Assembly (NCBI GenBank): GCA_007644065.1
Contig: VJWN01000016.1
Span: 915,207 to 979,206, forward strand
Origin: Margaritispora aquatica
Lineage: Eukaryota; Ascomycota; Leotiomycetes; Helotiales; Discinellaceae
Length of the DNA stretch: 64,000 nt
Direction: 5' to 3'
The notes below the pieces were generated by a model that worked only from the letters and a program-made list of their open reading frames with translations, had not been told where the DNA came from and made no database searches. The translations under genes were made by a program, and so were the position numbers. Positions 47,651 through 59,977 of the stretch are shown one piece after another. The stretch's first letter is position 1, and each line of letters begins with the position of its first letter.

Positions 47651-48363
47651 CTACTCCTGGGCTTCGGCTCCGACAAGTTCTTCGCCGTCCAAACTGGCTC
47701 CGATACCATCCACTTTATCGATATTACTCTCAACACGTTTAAGATATTGGTGTGGAGAAGTTATACCCCTGTCCAACAACGTTGGATGATTGTCGATTAG
47801 GTGGTTAGGAAGCTTTGCCATTGCCGTTCCGCTGTGAATGTCATTTCGATTTCGGCGTCCCTGAGACACAACTAGCATTTTCTTCAAAGGGTCGTGCACC
47901 TGTTGCGTCTTACTTTTTAAATCTTTTTTGACAACTTTACGCAGCTCATCCAGCTCGTTAGTATGGCACCTACGCGCGAGTTTATCCCAAGAAACGCTAT
48001 CTTTGTACGTTATACCGCAATTAACCGCAGGGGAGACGCTTTTCATTATCTCCAGATGATCTCAGTCGTAATGGCTTATGATACCCTTAGCGGTGCGGTA
48101 TTCATTTTCGCAGTTTAACCACCGACATCGAAGAATAGTCAAAACTTCGCGTTCGATCTTTATGTACTTATATCTGTGATTCAAATTTGAGCCCCGATAA
48201 TATTTAATATCAGTATTCGCCTGTCGATTCATGTGGGGAGTTTTGGGGCTTGAAGCAGGCACCTCAGGCGCCATCATTTGACCAGCAGCAATGCCTTGAT
48301 GGGCGACTTCGGATATTCTCGATGAAGTAGTCCCCGAAAGTGTCCAAAATATATAGAATCGTC
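47651..48363 (-). pseudogene. C2H2 zinc-finger gene remnant with a TGA inside the finger
   Basis: On the minus strand one frame is open from about 48363 down to 48065, is stopped by TGA at 48064-48062, and is open again in the same frame to 47651. The stop lies within what reads as a C-x4-C-x12-H-x4-H finger: CRWLNC, then RTAKGIISHYD, stop, DHLEI. It falls between the two zinc-binding histidines. The most economical ancestor is an Arg CGA codon changed by C-to-T. After the stop come about 140 residues rich in Lys and charged groups (VVKKDLKSKTQQVHDPLKK), of unknown function. No start codon or full N-terminus can be defined beyond ATG 48277, so upstream exons may be lost. The family is not recognised. 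Confidence 0.5.
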
Positions 48364-51300
48364 AATATCGCTGTTTTGACGGATTATTCTGAAGCAGAGG
48401 AATGCATTGAGAGAGATTCTGACTTCCTTGTCAGAACAAGGAGACGAGGGATCAACCTGACATGACGTGAGGAAAAAACTGCCCCATGAATTTCCCTCTC
48501 ATCTGCCTAAAGTAATTTACCCCGGATTCAGTCTCATCAGGTTGCGCTTCCACGTTGAGAAAAGGTGAAATTTGTGTATCTTTTGTTGATTTGGGCATTT
48601 TGGGGTTAATTTAGCCACCGCAAGCAGCTAGTTCAATAATAGAACCACGTTAGAAAATTGAGCACCTTGAGATTATCAAAAAGAAGCAAGCAGAGAAACA
48701 AAGGGAAGCATCGATGCAGACTGAATTGTCATAATATTTTCCTGGCACTAATGCACGTCTACCATTCATGGCTGAGATTCAAATCCTAATTGAGAACATC
48801 AGAACATCTAAACATTTCTTTGGCTAATAGTTCGGAACATTGGGAGATTTGCCTGAGAAGAACTTGATAAGCAACAGTACTTCTGAGTGCTTATGTCAAA
48901 TCAGCAAGCGCTTTGTTAACGAACGTACTTTGAGGAAAGTGCTGAGTAGAAATGAAAGGGGCTCGGTACACTAGCCAATGAGCAATCCCCTCTCCATGAC
49001 CATACTTAGGCAGCTCTGGGTATAAGAGCACGTTGAACTGCAATGGTATACCCTGAATAAAGAGAAAAATATTTCGGAATGGCCCATGTAGCTTAGTTTG
49101 AAATGAGCATTGCAGGGTGAAAAGGATGAGGAAGTCTTGGCGCCCTATACACGACATTCGCGCTGGGCTTAGAAACTATAAGCATCAAGAACATGCTTTA
49201 CAGACTCTCTTATGTCGACCTGATGAGAATTCAAACTTTTGAAGTGTTTGAGTGCTAAGTATAAATATCGCTCATATCTCAAGGAAAAGCTATGTATGTA
49301 TCATTGGACTGTTAGATCAAGTCTCTAAGCCGATACACTATCCTAGTACTGACTTGATATATTGCGTAGACTACCTCTTTCATTAAAACCTAGAGTTTAT
49401 GATCTCAGGAATCGAAAACTGGGAATCTCTTCTGGACTGGGTTGGAAACTCATACAGAATTCCATGTAGAACTTGCAGACACCCAACATTGGTCTAAGTC
49501 ACCAAGTGTGAACGAACGTTCTTTGTCGATGCAGAAGGTCAGGAGACATTCCTATATTAGCAAGAAACAGAAAGTATAAAGAAGATCAGCAAGTGACTGC
49601 GGTGAGTGCCGTCCTGGATCTTTGTGGGCCATGATGGAAGATGAAAAAGATCGACCACCTTGTCCTGGTATTATGGTGGATCATGTGATCGTCCCGAATC
49701 CGGACCCGTCCACAAGGCTGAGGTTGGTTTAGATTTTGAGTCTGTGCGAACCAAAATCCACCTTCACCTCCCTCCATCACCAATGTCTCCACAACCATAT
49801 TGCAGAGGCTATTACCACGGTGTCCTTGATATGCATAGTTCTTGCTTGCATTAGATGATATATCTGCCACGCATAACACCACCGAGCAAGCATGATTTGA
49901 TGAGCATTCTCGAAATCATTATCCAACTTCCACCTTCGAGAAACTCAAGTTCGTATCTCGTCCAATCTTCAGTCAACCGATAATAACTGTCGGAGTATTA
50001 ATCCAAATCTGGATGCGATGGTATATTCCCTGCTTGCAATCTGCAGGTCCGTCACGACCGGTGGAAGATGCCCTGGCTGGTCTCAGAGTTCCTGATCGGT
50101 ACCGATAGAGGCAGCGTCCCTGATTGGTGATGGAATATGGAAATACGATACGAATCCGAGTTTTTCATTTGAAATAGAGTGACAGATGCAACTTTGACGG
50201 AAAAACTCAGTATCATGGTGTCACGTTTTGAGCAGTAAAGCCCTATCAACGAGAGATAATTAGTGCTGTCAAAGTGTTTATGTCGTAGGCTGGAGGCTGG
50301 ATCCACTGACGAATACTAGCGATTCTCGTATTCTACGTATACATTTATCCATCCAAGCTCCGGAGGGGTGAGAGAAATGTTTTCGACGGTTCTGGGATAC
50401 ATAGGCGAAAGGATTCTTCAGCAAGATTGGCGATCCTCCCTTTGAAACCCTGCATCTGGTGAGCGCTCAGTTTGCGTCTCTGCATTCCCTCGATACCTGG
50501 GTTCGGTTAATATCACAATCCGAGCCGGGTGTCGTACTACTCCGCATTCTGCAGGCTCTCCGAGAACGTGGCTTGGGAAATGCCGGGCACTTGTGGCCCG
50601 TTCCCATGTCATGTTTCAAGTAGTTCTTGGATCTACTTATTCTCAATCCTGTGAGCTGCTCGGAGGGATACTTTCCTGAATTTTGTTTGTTAGAGTTTCT
50701 TGGATTCAATGAGGGGCATAGAATAGAACGACTGCCAAACTCCATTTGATGCTGGCTTAGCATTGAGTGTCGTTTTGTGAGCGTTGATTCCATCAGCATC
50801 CATGATTGAACGCTGCGTCATAAATTTCTATCGACTTTCGCTATCGAGATACTGTGAGGGGTACTCTACGTTTCGCTAGGAATTGTTAATTTGCGAGCGC
50901 CCGGCACATCACGAACTCCTGATCTTCAATTCCCACCACTCAGGGCACATGGCAAGGTCTCGAGCCCATGTCCCAGGAAGTCTTAGAGCACGGAGAACTC
51001 AGTTCCAGCAAACTTATGCCCTGTTATTGTGATAAAATTCCCTGAAACCAAAACTTGTCTTCTGCCATCGAAAGATCACTTAAAAATGAGCAATAGTTCG
51101 GTTTATCCTTACTGTGAGGTAGCTTTTCTAAGTATAATACCAAGGAGAAACACTGACTTCCTACTTGTTTTGTCTATGTTTACTCGAAACTGTAAATTAT
51201 GCTCGGTTATGCTTACGCTTCCTTTGGGATGGACGACTTTGTTGGAACGATCACATGAGATTGAGAAATAGATTGATCGAAGGATGATTGATCGAACTCC

Positions 51301-52519
51301 GTCTCAGTGCTTTGGGGGCACTGGTGGGGCATGATCCAATTATACCCCATGAACCCACCACCGTTCCGTTAAACGGGCGGGATCCCCAAACTCGCCACTG
51401 GCCTCTGAAGTCCCAACTCAAGTTACACAAAACGTCTGTCACACAGTCACCGATGCAGTGATCCGGCATATGAGAAGCCCATTCGTGACCACCGAACCAT
51501 AGGATCTACTGTGTTAGGTGGAATTGAAAGCTACACAACACTGGTGCCTTGTGAGCTGATCATATTCTCATTGGTGAATATGGTCGAGAAGCTGTTGGAT
51601 AACATATTACGATAAGTTGATTTTGTCAAGACGGTGGAAATTGTAAGCATGAAAGACGACATTTACTCAAACATACAGCCAGTGCCAGAATCATGCAGTT
51701 CTTCAGTGCACAGCTATCTGCCGTTGCCGAAGCATGATTTGTATGGGATAATACATGGGGTTGGCGTTCCTTCAACTCATTCTTGCAGGTCCGAGATGTC
51801 CTCTGGAAAGAAATGGCTGCAAGCTTTCTTCACTACAATGGCTTACTTGCTAGGATAAATATGCCACAAGTGGTTTAACCACGCTTAACTCATATTGAGA
51901 AAATGCTGCGGCTCAGTATCTGGGCCCTTGTTGCTATTTAATTGGATGACTTCAGAATGGCGGATGTTCCCCGTCAAGATACCTCCACATAAACATGCTT
52001 CTCTTAATTAGAGTTCCTGCATTTCAACATTCCATCACCTCAAGGTAAATAATTATCTGAACCAAGGTTGTTGTGCTTTCTCTATTGTTTCCTATTCGTT
52101 ATTGACGAAAGGCACGAATGTCATAACAATATTGGTGATAGAAACCTCATGTGTTGTGTTGTTGTGGCCTCCACAGAGGAGAGTTTTTCTCGCAAAGCTC
52201 GTAACTTGTTTGAGAGATCTTCAATATTGAAAGGTTCTCATCATTCCTAAAAGAGATGTACTGGTACATGGTAGGTACTAATTCAGGGCTGGCAGGTGTT
52301 AGGGTAGCATTCGGTACTTGCTCGATCGAGGTCACGCTCCGGGGCACTGGTTCCTGATCCCAGGAACTGTCCCTCTTGCATGCCGTGTCAGCTTGGGTGG
52401 CTTGAACCCGGGACCACGAGTCTCATGGTAATAAGCAAGCAAGTCCCTTCTGTCCAGTCGAACGGTGCAGCCACGATCCCAACCTTCAAAAATACCGGTA
52501 GATTTGTTCTTCACCAACA
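48364..52519. other. Gene-poor region
   Basis: About 4.2 kb. Small frames exist (for example 48891-49157 minus and 50467-50799 minus), but none has a family signature, codon bias or splice support. A moderate inverted repeat with TGGGG and CCCCA arms lies near 51325-51350. The last 300 bp should hold the CFEM receptor promoter. Relics of old elements cannot be excluded. Confidence 0.45.
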
Positions 52520-54206
52520 ATGCGTTTGTCCGTCGTTCTGCCTGTGGTGGCACTTGTCACGTCAGCATGGGCTGCAACGACGACACTGACGATAGCTCAA
52601 ATGCCAGAATGTGCTGTAAGATTTTGACTTCCAAATACAAACGAACTTACGCTGACGAATAAATAAGTCGAAATGTTCCGTCAAGGTCTTGACGCCCGCT
52701 AAATGTTCCTCGGCAAAGATTCGCAGCTGTTTCTGTACGAGCGAAACTTTACAATACGATGTAGGAGCATGTGTCCTGGATGAGTGCACTCTGGACGAAC
52801 AGCATCGTAATTACTCTGCCCTGCGATTGTGTAATATACTAGCTGCTAACTTTGTATAAGTGGCTTCCGCTATCACACAGCAACTTATTTGTGTGGGAGT
52901 ACCACAACCTTCAAGGTCGAAAGAGACGAGAACAGCCTCTATAATAATTGCAGTGGTTACTTTGACTGTTGTTGCTTTGAGATTTATATCTCGTGTCTTT
53001 GTCGCTCACAAGGTATGGTGGGACGATTGGCTGATACTTGGCTCAATCTTGTGCATGATACCCAACACTGCAATTCCAATCTATCGTGAGCAATCTGCAT
53101 CGCTTTCTAGGCTGTACAGCAAACTAACATCATCTGAAGTCTCGCACAAAGGACTTGGAGAGCATTTCTATAACGTTCCGCCAACAAATATTATTATGCT
53201 GCTCAAGGTATAACATCCATCAATAAACTGTAAGCCTCGCTAACCTTGATAGCTTTTCTACATTTCGCAAATATTCTATGTCCTTCTCCAAAACATTCCG
53301 AAGTTCTCCATTTTACTGCTCTATATCCGCATCTTCCCAAGCACTCGATTTGTGCTCATCACCAAGATTGCCATCGGCTTCATGGTCTGCCATACCTTGA
53401 CATTTCTTCTCATTGTAGCGTTTCAATGCACACCGGTTGCTCGCTTCTGGGATGGCGATATTCCGGGCCATTGCGTCAACACGCCAGTCTTGGTTTATAC
53501 TGGTGGCGCTTTCAGCATTGTGGAGGACATCGTGATTATGTTCTTACCTGTCTCGGAATTGAAAAACCTAAACATGAGTTTAAGAAAACGCATTGGGCTG
53601 ATCTTGATGTTTGTGTTGGGGTCATTGTAAGTGACACACAGCTGTCTACGTTGCAATGCTAATACATATACAGTGCTTGCGTAACGAGCATGATTCGTTT
53701 ACGAATTATGGTCACATACCAATCATCAGTAGACACGACATGTAAATCTTTCCCCTTATTCGTTTTCCTATACCACAACTGACGACTATTTAGGGAATAA
53801 TGTCGACGTAGTCATTTGGTCCGAAATCGAAACATATACTGCCGTAATATGTGCCTGCCTGATGTGTATCCGCCCACTTTTCAAGAAATACATGCCCTCC
53901 ATCTTCCCTACCACCCAAGTCAGCGACTCTCACACTACAAAAGACGCGTACTGGGGCCGGAAAATCAGCTCCAAGTTCACAGGCAACTCGCGCAGCGGCC
54001 ATGAGATACTGAGTGAAGGCCACGAAGAAGACACCAAGAGGAGTCAAGTTGGCAGGAAAGATGGTAAAATCACTGTCATCACCGAGAGCAGCGTTAGTTA
54101 TGAGCTGGACAAGATGGATCTGGCACCTCACGGGGCGTTGAATTTGGATGAGCCTGAGGATGGTTCCGTGGGGAGTAAGGAGAACTTACACGCAAGGAAG
54201 AAATAG
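52520..54206 (+). CDS. CFEM-domain PTH11-like seven-transmembrane receptor
   Basis: I assemble seven exons: 52520-52615, 52668-52806, 52861-53085, 53140-53207, 53253-53626, 53674-53741 and 53794-54206. They give 460 residues. A signal peptide covers residues 1-18. A CFEM domain follows with all eight cysteines: the pattern PEC, SKC, AKC, SC-x-C (SCFC), GAC, DEC, and finally LIC. Its Cys pairs fall in three exons, which confirms the splicing. Seven helices come next, including WWDDWLILGS, FYISQIFYVLLQNIPKFSILLLYIRIF and SFACVTSMIRLR, then a cytosolic Ser/Lys/Glu-rich tail. Magnaporthe Pth11 is the type member and senses surface cues during appressorium formation; for this gene the ligand is unknown. 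Intron 53086-53139 is exactly 54 nt, so its retention would not break the frame. It is convergent with the next gene (32-bp gap). Confidence 0.85.
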
Positions 54207-54238
54207 GAGGAAGATGACTTGATGTTTAATGATTCATA

Positions 54239-56030
54239 CTACACTATATCCTGATGTCGTACTTCCCAACCTCCGGTTCTATTAGGCTGAAGTACTAGAT
54301 CTACTTCTTCCGTCCCCTCCTCTACTTCTACTTCAATAAATTCTGTCCTAGTATGTGACACAGGTACTGGAGATGTATTCATCCCCCCCTTGATTTCGCT
54401 CACCTCTACCTGCGTTTGTGATGTGCAAATTCCAGAAGAGTAGGCAAGCAGCTTACATGCTCGGTCCCTCAGTGTCGGATCTGAGCAATCGGTCGAAATA
54501 AACAGGAGCGGTGGCACCACACCTGTATCACAAGACAGAGTGGCCGAGTCCTCAGGAACATCCGAATTGCACCACCGTTGATGAAGTGTTTCGCCCATGC
54601 AAAGCAGTCGATCAAACAGCTCCAGAGGCTGTGGCTGCGCCATCTGATGTCCGATACCTGCATACATCCACACATCAATCGAAACCTGCGTTGTGCGCAA
54701 GATGTCGCTTTCCCACTCCTCCTTTTCAGTCATTCGCCCATCCTTCGAAGCGACAAGGTCGTTGAATCCTGCAAGCCACTTGCTGAGAAAGACACCATGG
54801 AAGCCGTCAATTTCGTCCTGGAAGTCATGGATGAAACCACTGTTGTCACTCCATGACATGATCCGATGAAGGCGGATCAATCGTATTGCCTCCGCGAACA
54901 TAGCTTGCAGCGCCACCTTCGCCGTCTTCATATCCTCAAAGACATAGAAGGCCTCGTCTTGCAACCTATGCTTCCCGGAATCATTATCCAGCGACGCACT
55001 CTTGAAACACTGCCTCCCAACCAAGTTATCGACATTCCACTCCAGCGAACCCTCCACCATCTCCCTCCCGCTCCGCTTCTTACTCCAATTATCATAAATC
55101 TCAATCTCATTATGCATATGCATCACGGCTGTTGTGAAATCACCCCACATGAACTTGCTCATCACGAAGAGCGCCCCCGTCATCAGCGCCAGCACTTCCG
55201 TGTCCTCGTCCTTCCGCGTCTGCAGCAGTCGACCGAGCTGCGATACGCTCTCGTGGTAATGCATGCACGCGAACCGCTTCTGCTCAACCTCCTCCGTGCT
55301 CTGGTCGTTATGCCGTCTTCCACAGCGCCGCTCCATTGCTTCGTGCGCCACGGCTAGCGAGACCAAGGCGTGCTTGACAGCTGGCTCTGCGGCGCTGATT
55401 TGAGGTAGCTGTACTTTCCAGAAGCTGGAGATGACCCACGTGGACATGAGACGCGTGGTCTTGTGCAGGAAATACTCTATTGCCTGCAACTCGCGGGAGG
55501 TAGAGTTAGGGTGGTCGAGCGGACGGCGGGGAATGGTGTTTGGTGAGGCGGGGACTTTGGGCGTGAACTTAATCCGTAGGTGGAATTGCAAGTCGGAGGG
55601 CGGGGAGGGCCGTAAGGCGATGTGCGTGTTGGTTGGTGGTAGAGAGCGCGACTTCTTGATGTTGGGATCGAGGTAGCCATCGCAGACTCGGCCTGTCTTG
55701 GTGCATCGCAGACAGAATGGCTTGGCTTCATCGCATTTGATGCGTCGGATCTGGGACGCGTTAGAGAGCTGGTCCTGCTCATGCAAAGAAGGAAAGCAAA
55801 GAGTTCGCAAGCTTGGCTCGCTTAGAGATTTGTCCAGCACTACAACAAGTACATACTTTACAGGTCTTACATCCAGTCCTCGTTTTAGGTTTTCCTTTTC
55901 GACCCGTCCATATCGCTCGACCCGGATTCTCGGGACTGTTCTCGCTATCTTCCTTGGTTGATTTTTCTTCTGATGCAGCACGCCCAGATTCGGCAGGCAC
56001 GACGTCGACAGCGAGGTTGGTGGCGGACAT
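54239..56030 (-). CDS. Zn2Cys6 transcription factor
   Basis: Two exons, 56030-55857 and 55750-54239, are joined across a 106-nt intron with a GTATGT donor and CTAAC branch. The product is 561 residues. The intron lies within the binuclear cluster, which reads GCKTCK then IRRIKCDEAKPFCLRCTKTGRVC after joining (spacing C2C6C6C2C6). A middle region with DLQFHLRIKFTPKVP, a hallmark FHLRI-type patch, and the block ELQAIEYFLHKTTRLMSTW is typical of the short class of fungal Zn2Cys6 regulators with a DUF3468-type domain. A Ser/Glu-rich C-terminal tail follows. The start at 56030 has the context CACAATGTC; an in-frame ATG at 56048 is also possible. The target genes are unknown. Confidence 0.85.
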
Positions 56031-57617
56031 TGTGTGCTTGGCTCGCATTCAAATCTTCACTCGACGTTTGCAGAGTGCGAGATTGTGGAACCCCCTCGCA
56101 CTTATAAGTTGGCTCGACTTGACTTCGCGGTTTCACGTGGAAAACAAGACCTCAAGGCCACCATCCCCATCTCAGTCCCATTCCAAATAGGTACATTACA
56201 TGCACAGCGCGAGTCTCACTCCTGGCGGGGATTTCGATGCTTGTTCGTTCACCATGGCCCCTGGGAGAAGCTTGTTCTAGAACGAAACCCATCCTTTGCT
56301 CTCTGTTCTCTGCTCAGCTAAGCATCGTGACTTGCCAGAGTCCGAGGAGAGATTTGTAAGCAGGGTGTCGTTCCCAGTGAGGCCGCCAAGTGATCATAGC
56401 TCACACCGCACATCAGCCCCAGAGCGGGTTTAGGGATCCGCCCCCTGGAAGGATATCTCGCTTATCTCGCCTACCTCGCTTGTGCTCCACATCGCACATT
56501 CGTACTCGTACATGGCGTCCAATAGGGGGCCGCCGATGAGTTTCGGACGAAATGGATTGAGAGGGAGCCGGAAACTGGGCGGGGAAACCCGTCCACCAGG
56601 TCGAAGGCTCCCGTTGATGAAGAGAAATCGCTGTGGCATGCATGCATGGTCTAAGGTTTTCACGTAATTTTTATATTAGGATATTGTGGACTGATGTACG
56701 GAATTCCCACAGAGGCGTTGTGGCCAGTCAATACTTTGACGGGTGCGAGCTTAAAAATCACACGAATCGAAGATTGTATCCTGATGCAGTGCCAAATGAG
56801 ATGTCCGAGGTATCTGCAGTCGGTCAGAAATCAGATTAATTCTGACAAGTGGCCCATGAGGTACACATTCATTTATCCCATCCCAAGATTCCAGTCCGTT
56901 TGTGTGTGTATTTTGTTTCGAGAGCATGATTCCCTTCCTCTTTGGCAGAAGACATACTCGTACACTAAGAAGAGAGTTTCTTGGATTCTAAGAACGATGC
57001 AGCAAATCGAAAACAACTCCTCGTATACTGGAAGCTGCTTGGATGGGGATTTCCCTTGTTCGCTCCACCCCATGCCCTTGTGGGGCGAGTTTCGTGGGAT
57101 CTAAAAGCTTGACGACAATGATTTTGCTTCTCGAGCCGCTCGCCCGGTCGAAATGCGAAGAAGTCCATGAGAATGGGATGGTACATGGGTGATGCATGAA
57201 GGAATCTCCGGCTGTTATGGCCGAGTTTACCGAGAGCTGGGTCGACTATGGATACTGAAACTTGCTAATGAAATGAAGCCGAGTGTTGCCGAAATAACGG
57301 TGGTGACTTGGTGGTTAACTTTGTATGTTCGACCTAGCTTCAAGTTCCTAAATCAAATGGGCACGATTTGCTTCCTGCAGGTGATGGAATAGATATATGA
57401 AGGATGAATAGTGAAGAAGTTCATGAACATTAAATCTTCAATGACTTTGTTTCTGCGCGAGTCTTCTCAGATATGGCCATCTGTTGGCCAACTTCAAATT
57501 CTGATTGTACCTGGAATTATCTTCCGCCCAATCATAACTGTTCATCCTCGAAGTGGACTATGAATGGGATCTAGGGAACAATTACATCTCGGACTCTGGA
57601 CCGAACTCCAACGCTCC
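56031..57617. other. Intergenic region between the first Zn2Cys6 factor and the sugar-porter gene
   Basis: 1.6 kb between two genes on the minus strand. The first few hundred bases past 56030 should hold the factor's promoter. I see no gene or tandem repeat array. Confidence 0.5.
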
Positions 57618-59242
57618 TCATTTCTCCAATGCTTTGGCATCACTCTGCACCACAACCTCTTCCTCAACGCTCTCTCCATCCAATACCTCATTTCCAATAT
57701 CCCCAAAGCGTATCGCAATCTCCTCAAGCGGAACCCTTGCAGTTTCAACCCAGGCGAAATATACAATGGCCAGGAAGCCAATGTTCCAGCTCGCATTGAT
57801 AAAATAGAACTTCCATCCCAAATCCTCCATCGCATAGCTCATGCTGAAACTCGCTATCAGTCCAAATGAACTATTAAAGAACTTGTACACAGCCACACCA
57901 GCAGTCCGCGTTTTGAGATTCATAACCTCAGGCGGGTACAAGGAGGACAGAGGCGTGATAGAGAAGGCGTAGAAGCCCTGGAAGAGGAATAGCACGGCTA
58001 TTGTGCCGTAGATGCCTGACATATTTGAGCTATTTCCAGATCCGTAGACTTTGGCCAGGCCGCCGAACAGGTAGAGCGTGCTTATCATGCCGCAGTAACA
58101 GGCCATAGTTTGTTTGCGCCGGCCGAAGATGTCGAAGAGTAGTGCTCCCCCGACGGCGACGACGAAGGACCAGCAGGAGAGGATGACGTTTATTTGGAGC
58201 TGGGTGGTAGGATTTGTGATCCCGGCTTGGGTAAGCATAGCTCCTAGATAGTAACTATGAGGTGAAGTGATTAGCGAACGAAATGCGAACAGCAAAGAGT
58301 AGGGGTGGGCTTACGAGATCACGAAATTTCCACTCATTTCAGTCATAATTCCAAAAGAAGCCACGATGAACAGTCGATGGCGATTTGCCTTCGTGGCAAT
58401 GATTTCCTTCCATGGATTCGCAGGGTACATCTTCTCCTCCCTACGCAGGACAGTGACGATCTCATCATACAGTGTAGACGTTTCCACCCCATTTGGATCA
58501 CTGTGGCCATAAACAACAGCCAGAGTCTCGCGGGCAGCTTCTGTATTTCCCTGGTCAATCAACCATCTTGGCGACTCGGGAGTGAAAGGCAAAGTTGCAA
58601 TCGCACAGATGCTGAAGAAAGCCTGCAGAATGGACGGGATTCTCCAAGCCCATGTGCCTTGAATATCAACGACCAGGTAGTTTATAAGCGCGCTCAATAG
58701 AGCACCGACATAAAAACAACTGAAGAACAACCCCATGATAGCTCCTCGGTATTTTGGGGGTAATACTTCGCCAATAAGTGTTGGTGCGGATCCGGTCGAA
58801 ATTCCAACTCCCAATCCAATGAAAATCCTGCCAACAACAAACATGGCGATATTTTGTGCCGCAGCTTGCAGAATAACGCCGAAGATACCAACGAGCGAGC
58901 CAATAAGTATGCCAAACTTGCGCCCCCAGCGATCAGGAATGGGTTGGAGGAAGAGGCAGCCAATTATTGATCCCATCCATGTGGCTGCATTGTTGAGACC
59001 AATAGTTGCAGTGGTGAGGTGGAAATAGTCGGTGTATTGAGGAAGGATGTTGAGCCCATTCATCATTGAGCTGTCGTATCCCAAGGTCTGCCAGATTTTA
59101 GTTCACTGCTTCGCTTTGATTTTCTCATACTTACTGCCTCGTTTGCAATCGCTACACCGATCATGGCAACAATCAGCATTTTGGGATTAGATGGAACCAA
59201 CTTCCCCACATGTTGCCGTTGAAGGCTCATGTTTGGCGACAT
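57618..59242 (-). CDS. MFS sugar-porter family transporter
   Basis: Three exons, 59242-59135, 59087-58315 and 58254-57618, with introns of 47 and 60 nt, give 505 residues. Family signs: GYDSSMMNGL at the first helix, DRWGRKFGILIGS, GRIFIGLGVGISTGSAPTLIGEVLPPKYRG, PESPRWLIDQGN, FDIFGRRK, and SLYPPEVMNLKTRTAGVAV with the later WVETARVPLEEIA. These are sugar-porter motifs, and GYDSSMMNG is common in fungal lactose permease-like and hexose-type members. About twelve helices are present, placing it in the plasma membrane. Substrate unknown, probably a sugar or sugar acid. ATG 59242 has the context AATAATG. The divergent DUF1479 gene lies 735 bp away. Confidence 0.88.
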
Positions 59243-59548
59243 TATTCTTCGAGCAAGTAAAGGATGCAGTTTGTGCCACTGCCTATGGAGTTTCAGTAAG
59301 AAACAGATGAGAATATGATTCTTCACGGAAAGAAGTCTAGGTAGAAGTGGAGGTACTTATGAACTTTATCATTTCCCCAAAGATTCCCACATTTCTATCT
59401 CCATATCAAGCTACATGCTCTGGGGTAACTTCTCATCTCAATCGCACTCAGAATCATTGGCTGAGAACCGTATTCTCAACATCGTCTAGATAAGAGAACA
59501 TATGGAATAAAACACCAGGTAGAGGAGTGCAATTTCCGCACTGATTCC

Positions 59549-59559
59549 AGCGGGCCGCT
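59549..59559. promoter_or_regulatory. CGG-N1-CCG palindrome in the shared promoter
   Basis: The sequence AGCGGGCCGCT is a perfect 11-base palindrome around a single base. Inverted CGG triplets are the usual recognition format of Zn2Cys6 dimers, though a one-base gap is short. Confidence 0.3.
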
Positions 59560-59730
59560 CAGTCACGGATAGTTCCAAGAAGTGAGAAGTAACCACATTT
59601 CTCACATCTTCATGAGTGACAGGACAATTAATGCTGGCCGACTAGACTCGAAGCCGAAAGATTCGCAGATCTTTTGTGGAGGCCGCGACGATAAAGTTCG
59701 AAGAGTGGGTGCAACTCCAGCGAGCTCACC

Positions 59731-59760
59731 CGAACTCGACCGAACTTGAACGAGCCTGAT
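59731..59760 (+). promoter_or_regulatory. Three ten-base direct repeats of the type CGAACTCGAC
   Basis: Units CGAACTCGAC, CGAACTTGAA and the weaker CGAGCCTGAT sit end to end with a period of ten, close to one DNA turn, so copies face the same side of the helix. Confidence 0.35.
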
Positions 59761-59977
59761 CGCCCATTTGTAGAGTCAACAGTGGGGTGACAGACTTCTG
59801 TAGCTTTCATAGTAATCAAAGCAATGTGAAGAGTACCAGGTCACTATCCGCTAACATCGTGGCAAAAGTCGTGGTACTTAGGAAACACAACTTGTGCCTA
59901 AGAGGTATGCAACATCGAACGCAAAACCACTTGCTTCATCACACTTAAGATCTAACATTCAACCCAATCGAAATAAG

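Larger units (their letters stand above)
59243..59977. other. Shared divergent promoter of the transporter and the DUF1479 gene
   Basis: 735 bp between two divergent starts. It contains a CGG-N-CCG palindrome at 59549-59559 and three ten-base direct repeats at about 59731-59760, listed separately. These are possible regulator sites. Confidence 0.5.

Noticed and set aside
48891..49157. 88-codon minus-strand frame
   Set aside because: Plausible composition, but no recognisable family, no neighbouring exons and no start support.
52375..52440. tRNA-like GGTTCAA box on the minus strand near 52.4 kb
   Set aside because: The flanking bases do not form the T-arm stem, and no acceptor stem or D-arm could be folded.
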